NCBI RefSeq assembly: GCF_001517085.1
Contig: NZ_LRAC01000024.1
Location: 1 to 64,000 of the forward strand
Reading direction: 5' to 3'
Origin: Paenibacillus sp. DMB5
GTDB taxonomy: Bacteria; Bacillota; Bacilli; Paenibacillales; Paenibacillaceae
DNA length: 64,000 nucleotides
The position numbers and the translations under genes are program-made. The notes under the pieces are model-generated. The model made no database searches. It saw only the letters and a program-made list of their open reading frames with translations, and was not told the DNA's origin. The stretch's first letter is position 1, and each line of letters opens with the position of its first letter. Of the stretch, positions 17,721 through 27,627 are shown piece after piece.

Positions 17721-19095
17721 AGTGAGCATGGTTGTACCCTGTTACAACAAAGTCAAAGATATCGGGGCAATGCTGGAAAGTGTAATTGCACAAGTATGGG
17801 ATAACCTTGAGGTCATTCTCGTCAATGACGGCTCTAACGATGGCACTCGTGTGGTAATCTCCGAATACGAGCCCAAGCTGCGTGCCCGGGGCTATGAGGT
17901 TGTTGTTGTCGATCAAGCTAATGCAGGCTGCTGTGCAGCCGTGTATGCGGGGCTGATTAAGATGACAGGGGATTATTTCTGTCTTGTAGACTGTGATGAC
18001 AACCTTGAACCGGAATATGTTTCGATGATGGCAGGCTGGCTGGACGAGCACGAGGATTATGAATGGACGGCATGTTCTTACAGACCCTATGTAGTGAAAG
18101 ACGGTAAAGTAGAACCTCAGGCCGTAACCAGTGCGGCTCCGATGTCGGATAACAAGCAGCTGTTGGAACGGCATATTTTGCGGAAAATTATTACAACATC
18201 ATGGGTATACATGGCGAGAATTAGCTATGTGAAAAGCTGCCGTCTGATTGAAAACTTCTGCACTGAACGAAGAAAAACATATGAGCCTTTATTTGCTGTT
18301 CCCTTCATGCTTGGCGGCGGCAAGCTGAAGTGTTTTGAAGAACCTCTGTACAGATTCAACCGCTTTGCCAGTGATATGTATTCATTTGACTCGTACGATA
18401 AGGTGGACAAATATTATACGGACTACTCTTATCTGTATAACTGGTCCATTGAACGTGCAGATCTAAACCGGGAAGAAAAAGATAGATTGTTTGCTCTAGT
18501 TAAGTTAGGTAAAATCAAGGATTATCTGTACCACCTGAACGATATGGACTCAGGAGTACAAGCTGTAAGCAACAGGGAGCCATTCATAGATGAAGTTGCA
18601 GGCAATGCAACAGAGCTGATTGACGAATTGTTTAGCCCAAAACCTCAATTCCATCCTGATGTCTTTAAGTCTAGCGTGTACATGGATCTTATGGATATAC
18701 TTGATGAACTTATTTTAGATTCGGACAAGCTAACGATACCTCAGCTAAATCAAGGTTCAAGGGTAATCGCTTATGGTGTACTTGGAAAAGTAGCAAGTTC
18801 TATACTGCCGCAGCTTGCAGGAACTGTATTAGAGCCGCAGCTTTACTGGGATATGGGTGCCGACACGGATAGTAAGTTTTTGGGTAATAGTGTAACAAAA
18901 CCTAAATTCGAAGAACTGGAAAAAGATGATATTATCATGATATTGCCGAAATCCGCCGAAATTTTGCATTTTGTGCGAGAGAGAAGCCATGGGAATAAGA
19001 CAATTGATTTAGAGTTCTTACGTGAATTTTTATTTCGGAACAGATTTCCTGAAATTACGCCCGAGTGTACATTTAATTACTCATCCAGCCAATAA
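17710..19095 (+). CDS. GT2 glycosyltransferase with C-terminal Rossmann-like module
   Basis: GT-A fold family-2 glycosyltransferase, 461 residues. The donor-binding start is VSMVVPCYNKVKDIGAML, then VILVNDGSNDGT, the metal-binding DxD-like segment YFCLVDCDDNLEPEYV, and the acceptor-side ETYEP-like region. The C-terminus (RVIAYGVLGKVASSILPQLAG to IIMILPKSAEILHFV) is the shared cluster module. The ATG overlaps the preceding LicD gene. No membrane segments, so it acts on a nucleotide-sugar donor at the inner membrane face. It is a paralogue of the GT2 proteins at 23.7, 26.3 and 27.6 kb. Confidence 0.9.
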   Translation: MQSKVSMVVPCYNKVKDIGAMLESVIAQVWDNLEVILVNDGSNDGTRVVISEYEPKLRARGYEVVVVDQANAGCCAAVYAGLIKMTGDYFCLVDCDDNLEPEYVSMMAGWLDEHEDYEWTACSYRPYVVKDGKVEPQAVTSAAPMSDNKQLLERHILRKIITTSWVYMARISYVKSCRLIENFCTERRKTYEPLFAVPFMLGGGKLKCFEEPLYRFNRFASDMYSFDSYDKVDKYYTDYSYLYNWSIERADLNREEKDRLFALVKLGKIKDYLYHLNDMDSGVQAVSNREPFIDEVAGNATELIDELFSPKPQFHPDVFKSSVYMDLMDILDELILDSDKLTIPQLNQGSRVIAYGVLGKVASSILPQLAGTVLEPQLYWDMGADTDSKFLGNSVTKPKFEELEKDDIIMILPKSAEILHFVRERSHGNKTIDLEFLREFLFRNRFPEITPECTFNYSSSQ

Positions 19096-19112
19096 CGAGA
19101 GGAAGTCATCGT

Positions 19113-20256
19113 ATGTCCTTTGAAGCAAAGCTTAAAAATTTGTTAGATACATCGATCGATTCGCTTATTGCCCCAACATTAATTCATTTGACAAGACAAG
19201 CAGTGTTAAGCGGAAGGAAAATTGTTCTATATGGTGCCGGAGAGTGGGGGCTTAATTGGCTTAACTATTTTCGTCAAAGTGAAGTCCCAATTGATTTCTT
19301 TATAGATGCAGGAATCGGTGGTACAGGCGTTACACGTAAGGGACTTCCGGTGCATCTCCCGGACGAGGCAGCTAAGTCTAATATTCTTCTGTTTGTTACT
19401 CCTGTCATTCTTAATCACGATCCGAAGGTGAAGAAGACGTTTCTTGATGGGATGGTACAAATGGGATTTGACGCAAAGGACATTTATTTCGTTCCTTTTG
19501 AGATTTCCAGGGCGCTTGAAATGGGTACAGCGTGCTTAACCAATGCTTCAAAGTGTATGGATGTGATGTCTATGCTGCAAGACAGCCTGTCAAAAAGCAC
19601 CTACTATGATTTCATCGAAAGCGGATTAAAAATAAAGCCGTTGTCCGCTCCGTGGTTTGATGCTAAGTGGCAATATATCGCCTCTGAGCTATTCGAGCTT
19701 ACAGAATCAGATTATATTGTAGATTGCGGTGCATATACAGGCGATACTGTTCTGCAGTTTGCTGAAATGTATCCGGATGTGCGAGGAATTACTGCATTTG
19801 AACGCGCCGGATACGTTTAAAACGTTACAGAAATCCATCGAGAAGGTAAATATTCCGGTTCATCCAATAAATAAAGCTGTAGGGGATGTGTGCGGTTCGA
19901 CATTCTTTTATGTGGCGGATCATCCTCTTGCTAATCGGATTACAGATTTAGTTAGCGAGGTTACTATTGAAATCTCTACCTTGGACAGTGAATTATCCGG
20001 TATTGTGCCGACATATATAAAGATGGATGTGGAAGGGACCGAACTTGCCGCTCTACGTGGAGCAGAAGAGACCATTAAGAAGCATCGTCCCATCCTGGCG
20101 ATTTGCCTGTATCATAAAGGTGAAGACCTTTATGAAATACCACATTACTTACATGAACTTGATTTAGACTATCAATTTTATGTTAGAAAATACACCGACT
20201 CCGTATTATGGGATTTGATTCTATACGCTGTTCCTTCGGAGCGTTTAATAAAATAA
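19113..20256 (+). pseudogene. FkbM-family methyltransferase with N-terminal Rossmann module, frameshifted
   Basis: Two overlapping frames make one protein of about 380 residues. The N-terminal module is GRKIVLYGAGEWGLNWLNYF. The methyltransferase domain then has motif I YIVDCGAYTGDTVLQFAEM, and after the break VTIEISTLDSELSG, YIKMDVEGTELAALRGAEETI and HRPILAICLYH, typical of FkbM sugar O-methyltransferases. The frame breaks at ~19803 where the family's FEPAPDTF motif is expected. The DNA reads GAACGCGCCGGAT instead of a longer form, consistent with a 2-nt loss or 1-nt gain. If real, polymer methylation is lost; if an error, the gene is intact. The start has AGAGGAAG upstream. Confidence 0.82.
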
Positions 20257-20281
20257 TTATTGTATGTGGGGAGCCAATCAC

Positions 20282-21502
20282 ATGGAGAGCTTTTTTATAA
20301 AAGGGGAAGCAATAAACGATCTTTCTTCAATTAAAAACAAAAAACTTGTATTGTTCCCCTCTGGCCAATATACCAGGTTGTTTTTACAATACCAGAAGAC
20401 GGATCAAATATTGTATATTTGTGATAATTCAAATGAAATGCAAGGTAAAACCATACACGATATTCCTGTAGTTGCTCCGCAGAAATTTTGTGAAGAAGAG
20501 GGTGAATTCTGCATTATTGTAACCTCGCCCAATCTCGCATATGAGTTTACTGAGCAATTAAAGGCTCTCCATCTATTAGAACGCTGCGAGATTATCGTTT
20601 GCAACTGGGGGTCATTCTCTGCCAAAAAACTCTATGATCCTTTTACATTCGAGGATAAGCGGAAGCATGTTAACAAAACCTTACTGGTGCTTGCAGGCTA
20701 CAAAGAAAAGCTGTGGGACATTGTATTTAAGCGTATTAAGCGGTTTGTGCCGGATGATATTGATGTCTGCGTAATGTCATCAGGGAAATACGTTCCCGAG
20801 CTTAGCGAATTGTGCAGGGACAACCAGTGGTCCTATTTATCAACCAAAACAAACAATCTGTCTTTAATACAAAACATAGCTATCAAGCTTCACTCAAATG
20901 CCGAATATATCTATAAGCTCGACGAAGACATGTTCATTTGCGAAGGCTTTTTCGAAGGTTTAATGTATACCCACATGGACTTGGAGCGTAATTCTCGGTA
21001 TCGGGTCGGTATAGTCGCCCCTTTGATTCCAGTCAATGTTCATGGTTACGTTCGGTTTATGGAGAAAATGAATTGTCTGAATGAATTCGAGAATGAATTT
21101 GGAAGAGCCTATTATGACTTTAATACTCATTTTATGGGGAAGACCGAAGAAACACTCTTCTTATGGGAGCATACCTTACCTTTGGACGAAACCTCCAAAA
21201 AATTAAGCAGCATGCCTTATTCCTACTTCGTGTGCCCGCATCGATTTTCAATCGGCGCGATTTTATTCAAACGCAGCATTTGGGAGCAAATGGGGGGCTT
21301 TAGGGTTACGGAAGGCTCTGGTTTGGGGAGTGACGAACACGATCTGGCCGTGTTTTTCTTGAGTCATACGCATTTTTATTCATTCATTATCGCTGAAAAT
21401 GTTTTGGCTGGGCACTACAGTTACGGAAAGCTGAACAACCCGGCATTAATTGATGATTTTTATGATCAGAACAAACAACATTTTGATATTTCGGAGGAAT
21501 AA
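20282..21502 (+). CDS. GT2-like glycosyltransferase with N-terminal Rossmann-like module
   Basis: 406 residues. The first ~110 residues (KKLVLFPSGQYTRLFLQY, YICDNSNEMQGK, FCIIVTSPNLAYEFTEQL) are a divergent copy of the cluster's Rossmann module, here at the N-terminus. The rest resembles a GT-A glycosyltransferase: TLLVLAGYKEKLWDIVF, the metal-binding YIYKLDEDMFICEGF, and RVTEGSGLGSDEHDLAVFFL near the catalytic base region. ATG 20282 is preceded by GGGGAG 8 nt upstream; the frame opens 6 codons earlier. The glycosyltransferase assignment is by motif only and weaker than for its neighbours. Confidence 0.62.
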   Translation: MESFFIKGEAINDLSSIKNKKLVLFPSGQYTRLFLQYQKTDQILYICDNSNEMQGKTIHDIPVVAPQKFCEEEGEFCIIVTSPNLAYEFTEQLKALHLLERCEIIVCNWGSFSAKKLYDPFTFEDKRKHVNKTLLVLAGYKEKLWDIVFKRIKRFVPDDIDVCVMSSGKYVPELSELCRDNQWSYLSTKTNNLSLIQNIAIKLHSNAEYIYKLDEDMFICEGFFEGLMYTHMDLERNSRYRVGIVAPLIPVNVHGYVRFMEKMNCLNEFENEFGRAYYDFNTHFMGKTEETLFLWEHTLPLDETSKKLSSMPYSYFVCPHRFSIGAILFKRSIWEQMGGFRVTEGSGLGSDEHDLAVFFLSHTHFYSFIIAENVLAGHYSYGKLNNPALIDDFYDQNKQHFDISEE

Positions 21503-21505
21503 AGG

Positions 21506-22291
21506 ATGTTAGCCACGGATACCAACAAACATTGGAATATCGGATACATTTCAGGTGCATTTGATATGTTCCATATGGGGCATCTTCATTTAATCCGCCG
21601 ATCGAAGGAACGGTGCAACAAGCTGATTGTTGGTGTTCTTACAGATGAGCTAATCTCGAAGCGCAAAAATAAATGGCCAACCATACCGCTTAAGGAACGT
21701 CTGGAAATTGTGGGGGCGCTCAAATATGTGGATGAAGTTGATGTAACGACAGAGCCCTTAATTTATAAATTCACTGCTCTGGAAAAGTACGGATTTGATG
21801 TTATGTTCAGCGGAGACGATCACCTTGCTGACGGTTGGGGGCATGATGAGGAAGAACTTAAGGCAGTGGGGGTTGACCTGGTTTTCTTTCCATACACCCA
21901 AGAAGTGTCAACCAGCCGCTTGCAGGAAATCACCCTGCCTCCCAGAGCTGAGCATGCAGATATGGCAAGAAGAATGGATGCCGGTATTCATTATTTATTT
22001 CCCTTTGATAAGGTGGATAAAAACGAGCGGATCATCATCTATGGAATCGGCAAAGTCGGTGAGCAATACGCCCGGCAGCTTTCCGCTTTGGACTTCTGTA
22101 AGGTTGTCGCATTTGCAGATACTTACGCAAAGCCTGGCGATATATTTGAGGGAAAACGCTGTCTGACCCCTGAGGAAGTGCGCTTTTTTGCAAAGGACTA
22201 TGACCGTATAGTGATTGCTTCTACAGTATATCATTCACAGATTTTATCGCGTTTACGTTCATTAGGCATCGAACCGGGGAGGATTATATGA
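21506..22291 (+). CDS. TagD/LicC-like cytidylyltransferase with C-terminal Rossmann module
   Basis: Nucleotidyltransferase, 261 residues. It shows the cytidylyltransferase motifs SGAFDMFHMGHLHLIRRSKE (HxGH), VDEVDVTT, VMFSGDDH and VSTSRLQEI, which corresponds to the ISTT motif that contacts the nucleotide. The expected reaction is CTP plus glycerol-3-phosphate or phosphocholine giving a CDP-alcohol and pyrophosphate, supplying LicD or TagF enzymes of this operon. Residues ~170-261 (RIIIYGIGKVGEQYARQL, VAFADTYAKPG, RIVIASTVYHSQILSRL) are the shared Rossmann module. Normal TagD is about 130 residues, so the extra domain is unusual. It overlaps the next gene by 4 bp. Confidence 0.85.
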   Translation: MLATDTNKHWNIGYISGAFDMFHMGHLHLIRRSKERCNKLIVGVLTDELISKRKNKWPTIPLKERLEIVGALKYVDEVDVTTEPLIYKFTALEKYGFDVMFSGDDHLADGWGHDEEELKAVGVDLVFFPYTQEVSTSRLQEITLPPRAEHADMARRMDAGIHYLFPFDKVDKNERIIIYGIGKVGEQYARQLSALDFCKVVAFADTYAKPGDIFEGKRCLTPEEVRFFAKDYDRIVIASTVYHSQILSRLRSLGIEPGRII

Positions 22292-23634
22292 AAAAAGTGA
22301 TAACATACGGAACCTTTGATTTATTTCATGAAGGCCACCGCCGGTTGCTCGAACGTGCGAAGGCGCTCGGTGATTATCTCATCGTAGGTGTTACAACGGA
22401 ACAATACGACATTCAACGGGGCAAAATGAATGTCGTGGATTCCTTAATGCGTCGTATTGACAATGTGCGAAGCTGCGGCTACGCCGATGAAATTATTGTG
22501 GAAGATCATGAGAGCCAGAAGATTGGAGACGTTCAAAAATTTAACATCGATATTTTCGTTGTCGGATCGGATTGGCGCGGCACATTCGACTATTTAAATG
22601 AATATTGCGAGGTTGTTTATCTCGAACGAACAAAAGATATTTCAAGCACAGAACTGCGAATTGAACGGAACAGGAGCATTCGGCTTGGTATCGTTGGAAG
22701 CGGCCGTATAGCAGAGAGAACCATGGCTGAAGTGAAGTTTGTAAGCGGGATCTCGGTGACATCGGTATTTAATCCACGTCTAAGCAGCGCTGAAGCTTTC
22801 GCCAACCGGTTTGAACTGGCAAAGGCCTTCGATCAGTATGAAGCTTTTCTTGATGATATTGATGGTGTATATATTGCCTCGCCTCATGAAACCCATTATG
22901 AATACGCCCGCCAGGCTTTGCTGGCAGGGAAACACGTGCTTTGCGAAAAGCCAATGGTTTTACGCGAAAATGAAGCACGCGAGCTGTATGAAATGGCACA
23001 GCAAACGGGTCTTGTATTAATGGAAGCCATCAAAACAGCCTATGCCCCGAGCTTTCTTAATCTCCTGGCAATCGCTAAAAGCGGGCGGATTGGCAAAATA
23101 TATGATGTGGAAGCCACATTCACAAAGCTTATCCCCAGTGACCCTGCTGCGAGGGAATATCTCCCTTTTGTCGGTGGAAGTTTTACAGAGCTTGCGAGCT
23201 ATAATTTATTGCCCATCCTGAAGCTGCTTGGAACGAAATACAGTGACCTGCGGTTTGATTCCTTTAAAGACAATAATGGTGTGGATATCTATACAAAGGC
23301 ATACTTCCGCTTTGAAGATGCAATTGCCACAGTGAAGACAGGCATAGGTGTTAAAAGTGAGGGACAATTGCTTGTTTCCGGCACTAAAGGATACATTCAA
23401 GTGAAATCACCCTGGTGGCTGACGAAAACGTTCGAGGTATGTTACGAAAATCTGGATAACAATGAAAGCTTCTCTGCGCCGTTTCCCGGGTATGGAATCC
23501 GCTTTGAGCTCGCTGACTTTGTCCGCAATATTAACGAACCGGCAAGACGTAACTATAAGCTGACTGCTGAGGAGTCTATTACAATGGCGAAGGTTATGGA
23601 ACAGTTTTTGCAGAACAGAATTGGGGAATCCTAG
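22288..23634 (+). CDS. cytidylyltransferase fused to Gfo/Idh/MocA-family oxidoreductase
   Basis: Bifunctional-looking protein of 448 residues. Residues 1-130 are a complete TagD-type cytidylyltransferase (ITYGTFDLFHEGHRRLLERAK, VVGSDWRGTFDYL, DISSTELR). Residues ~137-448 are an NAD(P)-dependent Gfo/Idh/MocA oxidoreductase with IRLGIVGSGRIAERTMAEVKF, the family's YIASPHETHYEYARQALLAGKHVLCEKPM (catalytic Lys in EKP) and MEAIKTAYAPSF. The fusion suggests production of a CDP-activated alcohol whose polyol is reduced or oxidised by the same protein, as CDP-ribitol is made by reductase plus cytidylyltransferase in teichoic-acid pathways (inference). The product is unknown. Confidence 0.88.
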   Translation: MKKVITYGTFDLFHEGHRRLLERAKALGDYLIVGVTTEQYDIQRGKMNVVDSLMRRIDNVRSCGYADEIIVEDHESQKIGDVQKFNIDIFVVGSDWRGTFDYLNEYCEVVYLERTKDISSTELRIERNRSIRLGIVGSGRIAERTMAEVKFVSGISVTSVFNPRLSSAEAFANRFELAKAFDQYEAFLDDIDGVYIASPHETHYEYARQALLAGKHVLCEKPMVLRENEARELYEMAQQTGLVLMEAIKTAYAPSFLNLLAIAKSGRIGKIYDVEATFTKLIPSDPAAREYLPFVGGSFTELASYNLLPILKLLGTKYSDLRFDSFKDNNGVDIYTKAYFRFEDAIATVKTGIGVKSEGQLLVSGTKGYIQVKSPWWLTKTFEVCYENLDNNESFSAPFPGYGIRFELADFVRNINEPARRNYKLTAEESITMAKVMEQFLQNRIGES

Positions 23635-23672
23635 AGAATCGTGCAGACTCTGATTTGGAAGAAGGTAGTCCG

Positions 23673-24989
23673 ATGCAAAGCAAAGTAAGTATGGTTATGC
23701 CCTGCTATAATAAAGTAAAATATATTGGAGAAATGTTTGATTCTATTTTGGCTCAAGAATGGAATAACATTGAATTAATACTTGTAAATGACGGTTCTAC
23801 TGATGGTACACGTGAGGTAATAGCTGAATATGAGCCTAAGTTCCGCATGCGCGGGTTTGAGGTCATAATTGAAGATCAATTAAATGCCGGAGTATGTGCC
23901 GCTGCCAAAGCAGGTCTTGCTCTGGCTACTGGCGATTATATCTGTATGGTGGACAGCGATGACGAGCTAGATCCCCAATATGTCTCTACTATGGCCGGAT
24001 GGTTAGAAGAAAATAAAGATTATGACTATTGCATTTGCGATGCAGTCCTATATACAGGCAGCGGAACAAGTAAAGAGTTTAAGCCTTCCCATTTCAGCGA
24101 ACTGCAAACGGAAGAACCTCTATATACTGAACGATATATACTGACCGATATTCGTTCGGAAGTGTGGGTTTATTTAGTGAGAGCAGAATATTTGAATAAA
24201 TGTAAGATTGTACAAACGTATTACACAGATACCAAGGGTTCCCATGAGCCAGGTTATATCATTCCACTTACCATGTATCATGGGAAATATAAATATTTCC
24301 CCTTGGCGCTATACCATTTCAATGTAGGAGACATTGGCCATTCCCACCATGTGAAGTTCGAACAGGCGCAAAGATTCTACGATGAATATAATCGGCTTGC
24401 TAAGATCGCTGTAAGTCACCTGCCGGAGAGTATTGCAGACTTTAACAAGAAACAACAAATCATGGCTGTCTCACTACTGTCGAAACATATCAACCTATAT
24501 AGACATGCCAAGGGATTATCGGATGGTCATCCATATCTTACACAAGCTCTTGATGATTTGGTTGAAACAATAAACACAGTTTGTGTACCATCCACTCCTA
24601 TTACAAGAGATGATCTGATTGGAAAAGAAGAACTATTTATTCGCGCAGTAAAAAATAAACTTCTTAATGTTCCAGCTAGAGACATACCTATTACATCTAA
24701 TAGTCGGATTATTGGTTATGGAGCATTGGGAAAGGCCGCAATAGCGTTGATCCCGTTGTTGAAGCATACACCGATTGGGCCAACAGAGCTGTGGGACATC
24801 TCAGGCGATGGGGAAGCCGTAAAAAAGCCGGACTTTCATTCCCTCGGAGAAGAGGACATAGTGCTTGTTTTCCCAAAGGCGGAGCAAGTTCTAAGTTATG
24901 TTAAAGAATCCTCGTCAGCTCACGTAATTGGTGCGGAAGATATCAAACTCTATTTATCTCATTACGTTAAAGAAAATTACCTGAGTTAA
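23673..24989 (+). CDS. GT2 glycosyltransferase with C-terminal Rossmann-like module
   Basis: 438 residues, GT-A fold. Start VSMVMPCYNKVKYIGEMF, ELILVNDGSTDGT, and DYICMVDSDDELDPQYVSTM carrying the metal-binding acidic pair. The C-terminal ~90 residues (RIIGYGALGKAAIALIPLL, LWDISGDGEAVKKPDF, DIVLVFPKAEQVLSYV) are close to those of the other GT2 proteins here, implying duplication within the operon. ATG 23673 is chosen because MQSKVSM aligns with the paralogues; a TTG six codons upstream is possible. Confidence 0.9.
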   Translation: MQSKVSMVMPCYNKVKYIGEMFDSILAQEWNNIELILVNDGSTDGTREVIAEYEPKFRMRGFEVIIEDQLNAGVCAAAKAGLALATGDYICMVDSDDELDPQYVSTMAGWLEENKDYDYCICDAVLYTGSGTSKEFKPSHFSELQTEEPLYTERYILTDIRSEVWVYLVRAEYLNKCKIVQTYYTDTKGSHEPGYIIPLTMYHGKYKYFPLALYHFNVGDIGHSHHVKFEQAQRFYDEYNRLAKIAVSHLPESIADFNKKQQIMAVSLLSKHINLYRHAKGLSDGHPYLTQALDDLVETINTVCVPSTPITRDDLIGKEELFIRAVKNKLLNVPARDIPITSNSRIIGYGALGKAAIALIPLLKHTPIGPTELWDISGDGEAVKKPDFHSLGEEDIVLVFPKAEQVLSYVKESSSAHVIGAEDIKLYLSHYVKENYLS

Positions 24990-24993
24990 GGTT

Positions 24994-26238
24994 GTGACTG
25001 CTTTGGACAATAATCATACAAAGATAAAAATGCTGGTTGTCTATACTTCCTTTATAACTTGCGGTGGCGTTGAAAGATTTCTGCTCAACTTTTTTGAGTT
25101 GTTTCCTTCTGATAAGTATGAGATAAATCTTTTACTTTTCAATGATGATCAGGATAATGCGAAGATGTTTGACATGATCCCTGAGCACGTTAATGTCCTT
25201 CCATTCCTTAAGCAATATTCAAGCTGGTCGCCTGAACTCATGGAAGAACTGGAAGCAGCAGGCCAGACCGAAAGTGTTAAAGTTAAAAATTTCATTCATG
25301 ATCGCAATATGGATGCGGAATTTAAAAAGCAATCTATGGGTGTGCGTTTTGAAGAAAATTGGAGCATTTTGAAAACCATATGTCCAGAGTATCATGGATA
25401 TGATGCCGCGATAGCGTTTACGAATATGCTTCCTTTAAAAATAGTAGCAGATAGGGTTTCTTCAAAAAAGAAGTTTGTATTTATGCATCTGGATATCAAA
25501 GCAGAAATAGAGTTTAAGAATGAAGACTCCTTATATCGCTGTGAAAAATCTTATTATGATCAAATGGATGGCATTGTTTGTATTGCAAACCAAAATGCCG
25601 AATCCTTTTGTTCATATTTCCCTGATCTAGCTGATCGGGTTAAAGTTTTAATTAACATTAATAATAAAGCTCTTATGCTTAGACAGTCGGAAGAATTTTA
25701 TCCTCAAGAGTATCAACAATGCGAAAATAACTTATTAACGATCGCAAGAATTCACCCGCAAAAGGGAATTGAATTACTTATCCAAACGGCCGCGAAATTG
25801 AAGGATGCCGGTATCGATTTTCGCTGGTTTGTTCTTGGAAGCCATCAGGTAAAGTCTTATACAGAAAAATGCCAAAGTTTGATTGAAACGATGCAGTTGC
25901 AAGATTATGTCCGTTTTCTCGGTGAGAGGCCAAATCCTTTCCCATATTATAAAAACTGTACTTTATATGTTCAAACATCTGTGTTTGAAGGCCGCCCGCT
26001 CTCAATAGAAGAGGCAATGAGCATGAACTGTCCCATCGTAACGACTGATTTCTCCTCTGCCAGAGAGCAGATTGAGGATGGTATTAATGGGAGAGTATGC
26101 AGCTTTGATGCTGAACAATTGGCGCATGCCATTATTGAACTGCTTCAAAATTCAGGGGAGCGTACAAGGCTTTCTCAAAGCAATGCTAAATATGATGGCA
26201 CGGACGGCATTAATAAATATTTGGAATACTTTAGTTGA
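24994..26238 (+). CDS. GT4-family glycosyltransferase
   Basis: Retaining GT-B glycosyltransferase (family 4), 414 residues. The N-terminal domain begins KMLVVYTSFITCGGVERFLLNFF. The C-terminal donor domain has NLLTIARIHPQKGIELLIQ, VRFLGERPNPFPYYKNCTLYVQTS and the EX7E motif SVFEGRPLSIEEAMSM, with the two Glu that bind the nucleotide sugar. The start is uncertain: GTG 24994 and TTG 25003 are both possible, and neither has a strong RBS. No Rossmann add-on module is seen in this member. Confidence 0.9.
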   Translation: MTALDNNHTKIKMLVVYTSFITCGGVERFLLNFFELFPSDKYEINLLLFNDDQDNAKMFDMIPEHVNVLPFLKQYSSWSPELMEELEAAGQTESVKVKNFIHDRNMDAEFKKQSMGVRFEENWSILKTICPEYHGYDAAIAFTNMLPLKIVADRVSSKKKFVFMHLDIKAEIEFKNEDSLYRCEKSYYDQMDGIVCIANQNAESFCSYFPDLADRVKVLININNKALMLRQSEEFYPQEYQQCENNLLTIARIHPQKGIELLIQTAAKLKDAGIDFRWFVLGSHQVKSYTEKCQSLIETMQLQDYVRFLGERPNPFPYYKNCTLYVQTSVFEGRPLSIEEAMSMNCPIVTTDFSSAREQIEDGINGRVCSFDAEQLAHAIIELLQNSGERTRLSQSNAKYDGTDGINKYLEYFS

Positions 26239-26268
26239 AGATTGAAGATTGTAGATGGGAGAATGATG

Positions 26269-27627
26269 ATGGATCCAAAAGTAAGTATAGTTATTCCTTG
26301 TTATAACAAAGGTAAATATATGCACAAAATGTTCGATTCCATCATCGCCCAAAAATGGGATAATATTGAGCTGATTCTGGTGAATGATGGATCTACTGAT
26401 CATACTCATCATGTCCTTTTGGGATATGAACCTAAGTTTAAGGCCAGGGGTTTTGAAGTAATCATCATTGAACAGGAAAATCGGGGATTACCCGCCGCCG
26501 TGCACGAAGGACTCAAGCGCATAAGCGGTCAATTTGTATGTCAGGTTGATGCAGATGACGAGCTTGAACCGGAATATGTGTCAACGATGGCTGGTTGGCT
26601 ATCTTCGAACCCTGAGTATGATTGGGCCGTTTGTGACTTTTGGTATGTATACAATGATCGAACCGTGTATCATAATTACTGTAAAGCTGAGAATCATGAA
26701 AAAATCTTATCTAATCTGCTCGAAAGCTTCTTTTTTGGCAGGATAGCGGATGTTGTTTGGAATTACATGGTGCGTAGTGAATATCTGATTAACAGTGGTA
26801 TGATTGATCATTATTTCTATACAATTAACAGGACTCAGGAACCTCAATACGTATTACCCTTAGCAGCCAATCGGGGCAAGATCAAGCACTTTCGGGTTCC
26901 GCTCTACCGGTATGTACAAAATGAAATGCAAATGTCAATCAGGAAGAACATTGATGATTATGAAAAGTATTATGAACAATATCATATAATCGTTGATAAA
27001 ACGGCAGAGTGGTTATGTGAACTAGAACCGCAGAACAAGAGGATAATGTTCTTAGCCAAACTGAGCCGATTGAGACGAATGCTGCTACTATTCGATCGAT
27101 TTAATCAGACGGATTCGTTAAAGCTGAAATTATTACGGCAGGAAACAATAGATGTTGTGAATCATGTCTTTGTACCAAGCCCGCAAATAAATGAGGAACA
27201 TACGGCGAGCCCGCAGCTGCTGTTCACTGCCATTTCAGATAATATCTTTGGTAATAAGCCTGGGGAGATTTCCAAAAGACCCGGCCGTATTATTGCTTGG
27301 GGAGCTCTTGGGAAAAACGGACGTTCAAGTCTGGGATACCTGAAGGGGACATCGCTTGAACCGCATGAATTGTGGGACAATAGCGGAGACGGAGTTGCCG
27401 TTAAACTTCCGGATGCTGCAGGCTTGTCCGCTGATGATACTGTTCTGATTTTTCCGTCTAACTATGAAATAGTCCTTGATATTTCCGCAGCTCTTCATAA
27501 GCAAGAGTGTACGATAGTAACTTATGATGAGATATTAACATATGCAGCTTCTATTAAATTCCCTGGCTTCTACAATGATTCAATTGCATTATCGCCAGAA
27601 GGAGCAGACTCATGCAACCAAAAGTAA
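26269..27627 (+). CDS. GT2 glycosyltransferase with C-terminal Rossmann-like module
   Basis: 452 residues: VSIVIPCYNKGKYMHKMF, ELILVNDGSTDHT, and FVCQVDADDELEPEYVSTM in the donor domain; C-terminal module RIIAWGALGKNGRSSLGYL and ELWDNSGDGVAVKLPDA. Three consecutive ATGs occur; 26269 is selected because GGGAG lies 7-8 nt upstream and the conserved fold starts just after. It overlaps the next GT2 gene by 16 bp. Likely adds one sugar of the repeat unit at the cytosolic membrane face. Confidence 0.9.
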   Translation: MDPKVSIVIPCYNKGKYMHKMFDSIIAQKWDNIELILVNDGSTDHTHHVLLGYEPKFKARGFEVIIIEQENRGLPAAVHEGLKRISGQFVCQVDADDELEPEYVSTMAGWLSSNPEYDWAVCDFWYVYNDRTVYHNYCKAENHEKILSNLLESFFFGRIADVVWNYMVRSEYLINSGMIDHYFYTINRTQEPQYVLPLAANRGKIKHFRVPLYRYVQNEMQMSIRKNIDDYEKYYEQYHIIVDKTAEWLCELEPQNKRIMFLAKLSRLRRMLLLFDRFNQTDSLKLKLLRQETIDVVNHVFVPSPQINEEHTASPQLLFTAISDNIFGNKPGEISKRPGRIIAWGALGKNGRSSLGYLKGTSLEPHELWDNSGDGVAVKLPDAAGLSADDTVLIFPSNYEIVLDISAALHKQECTIVTYDEILTYAASIKFPGFYNDSIALSPEGADSCNQK

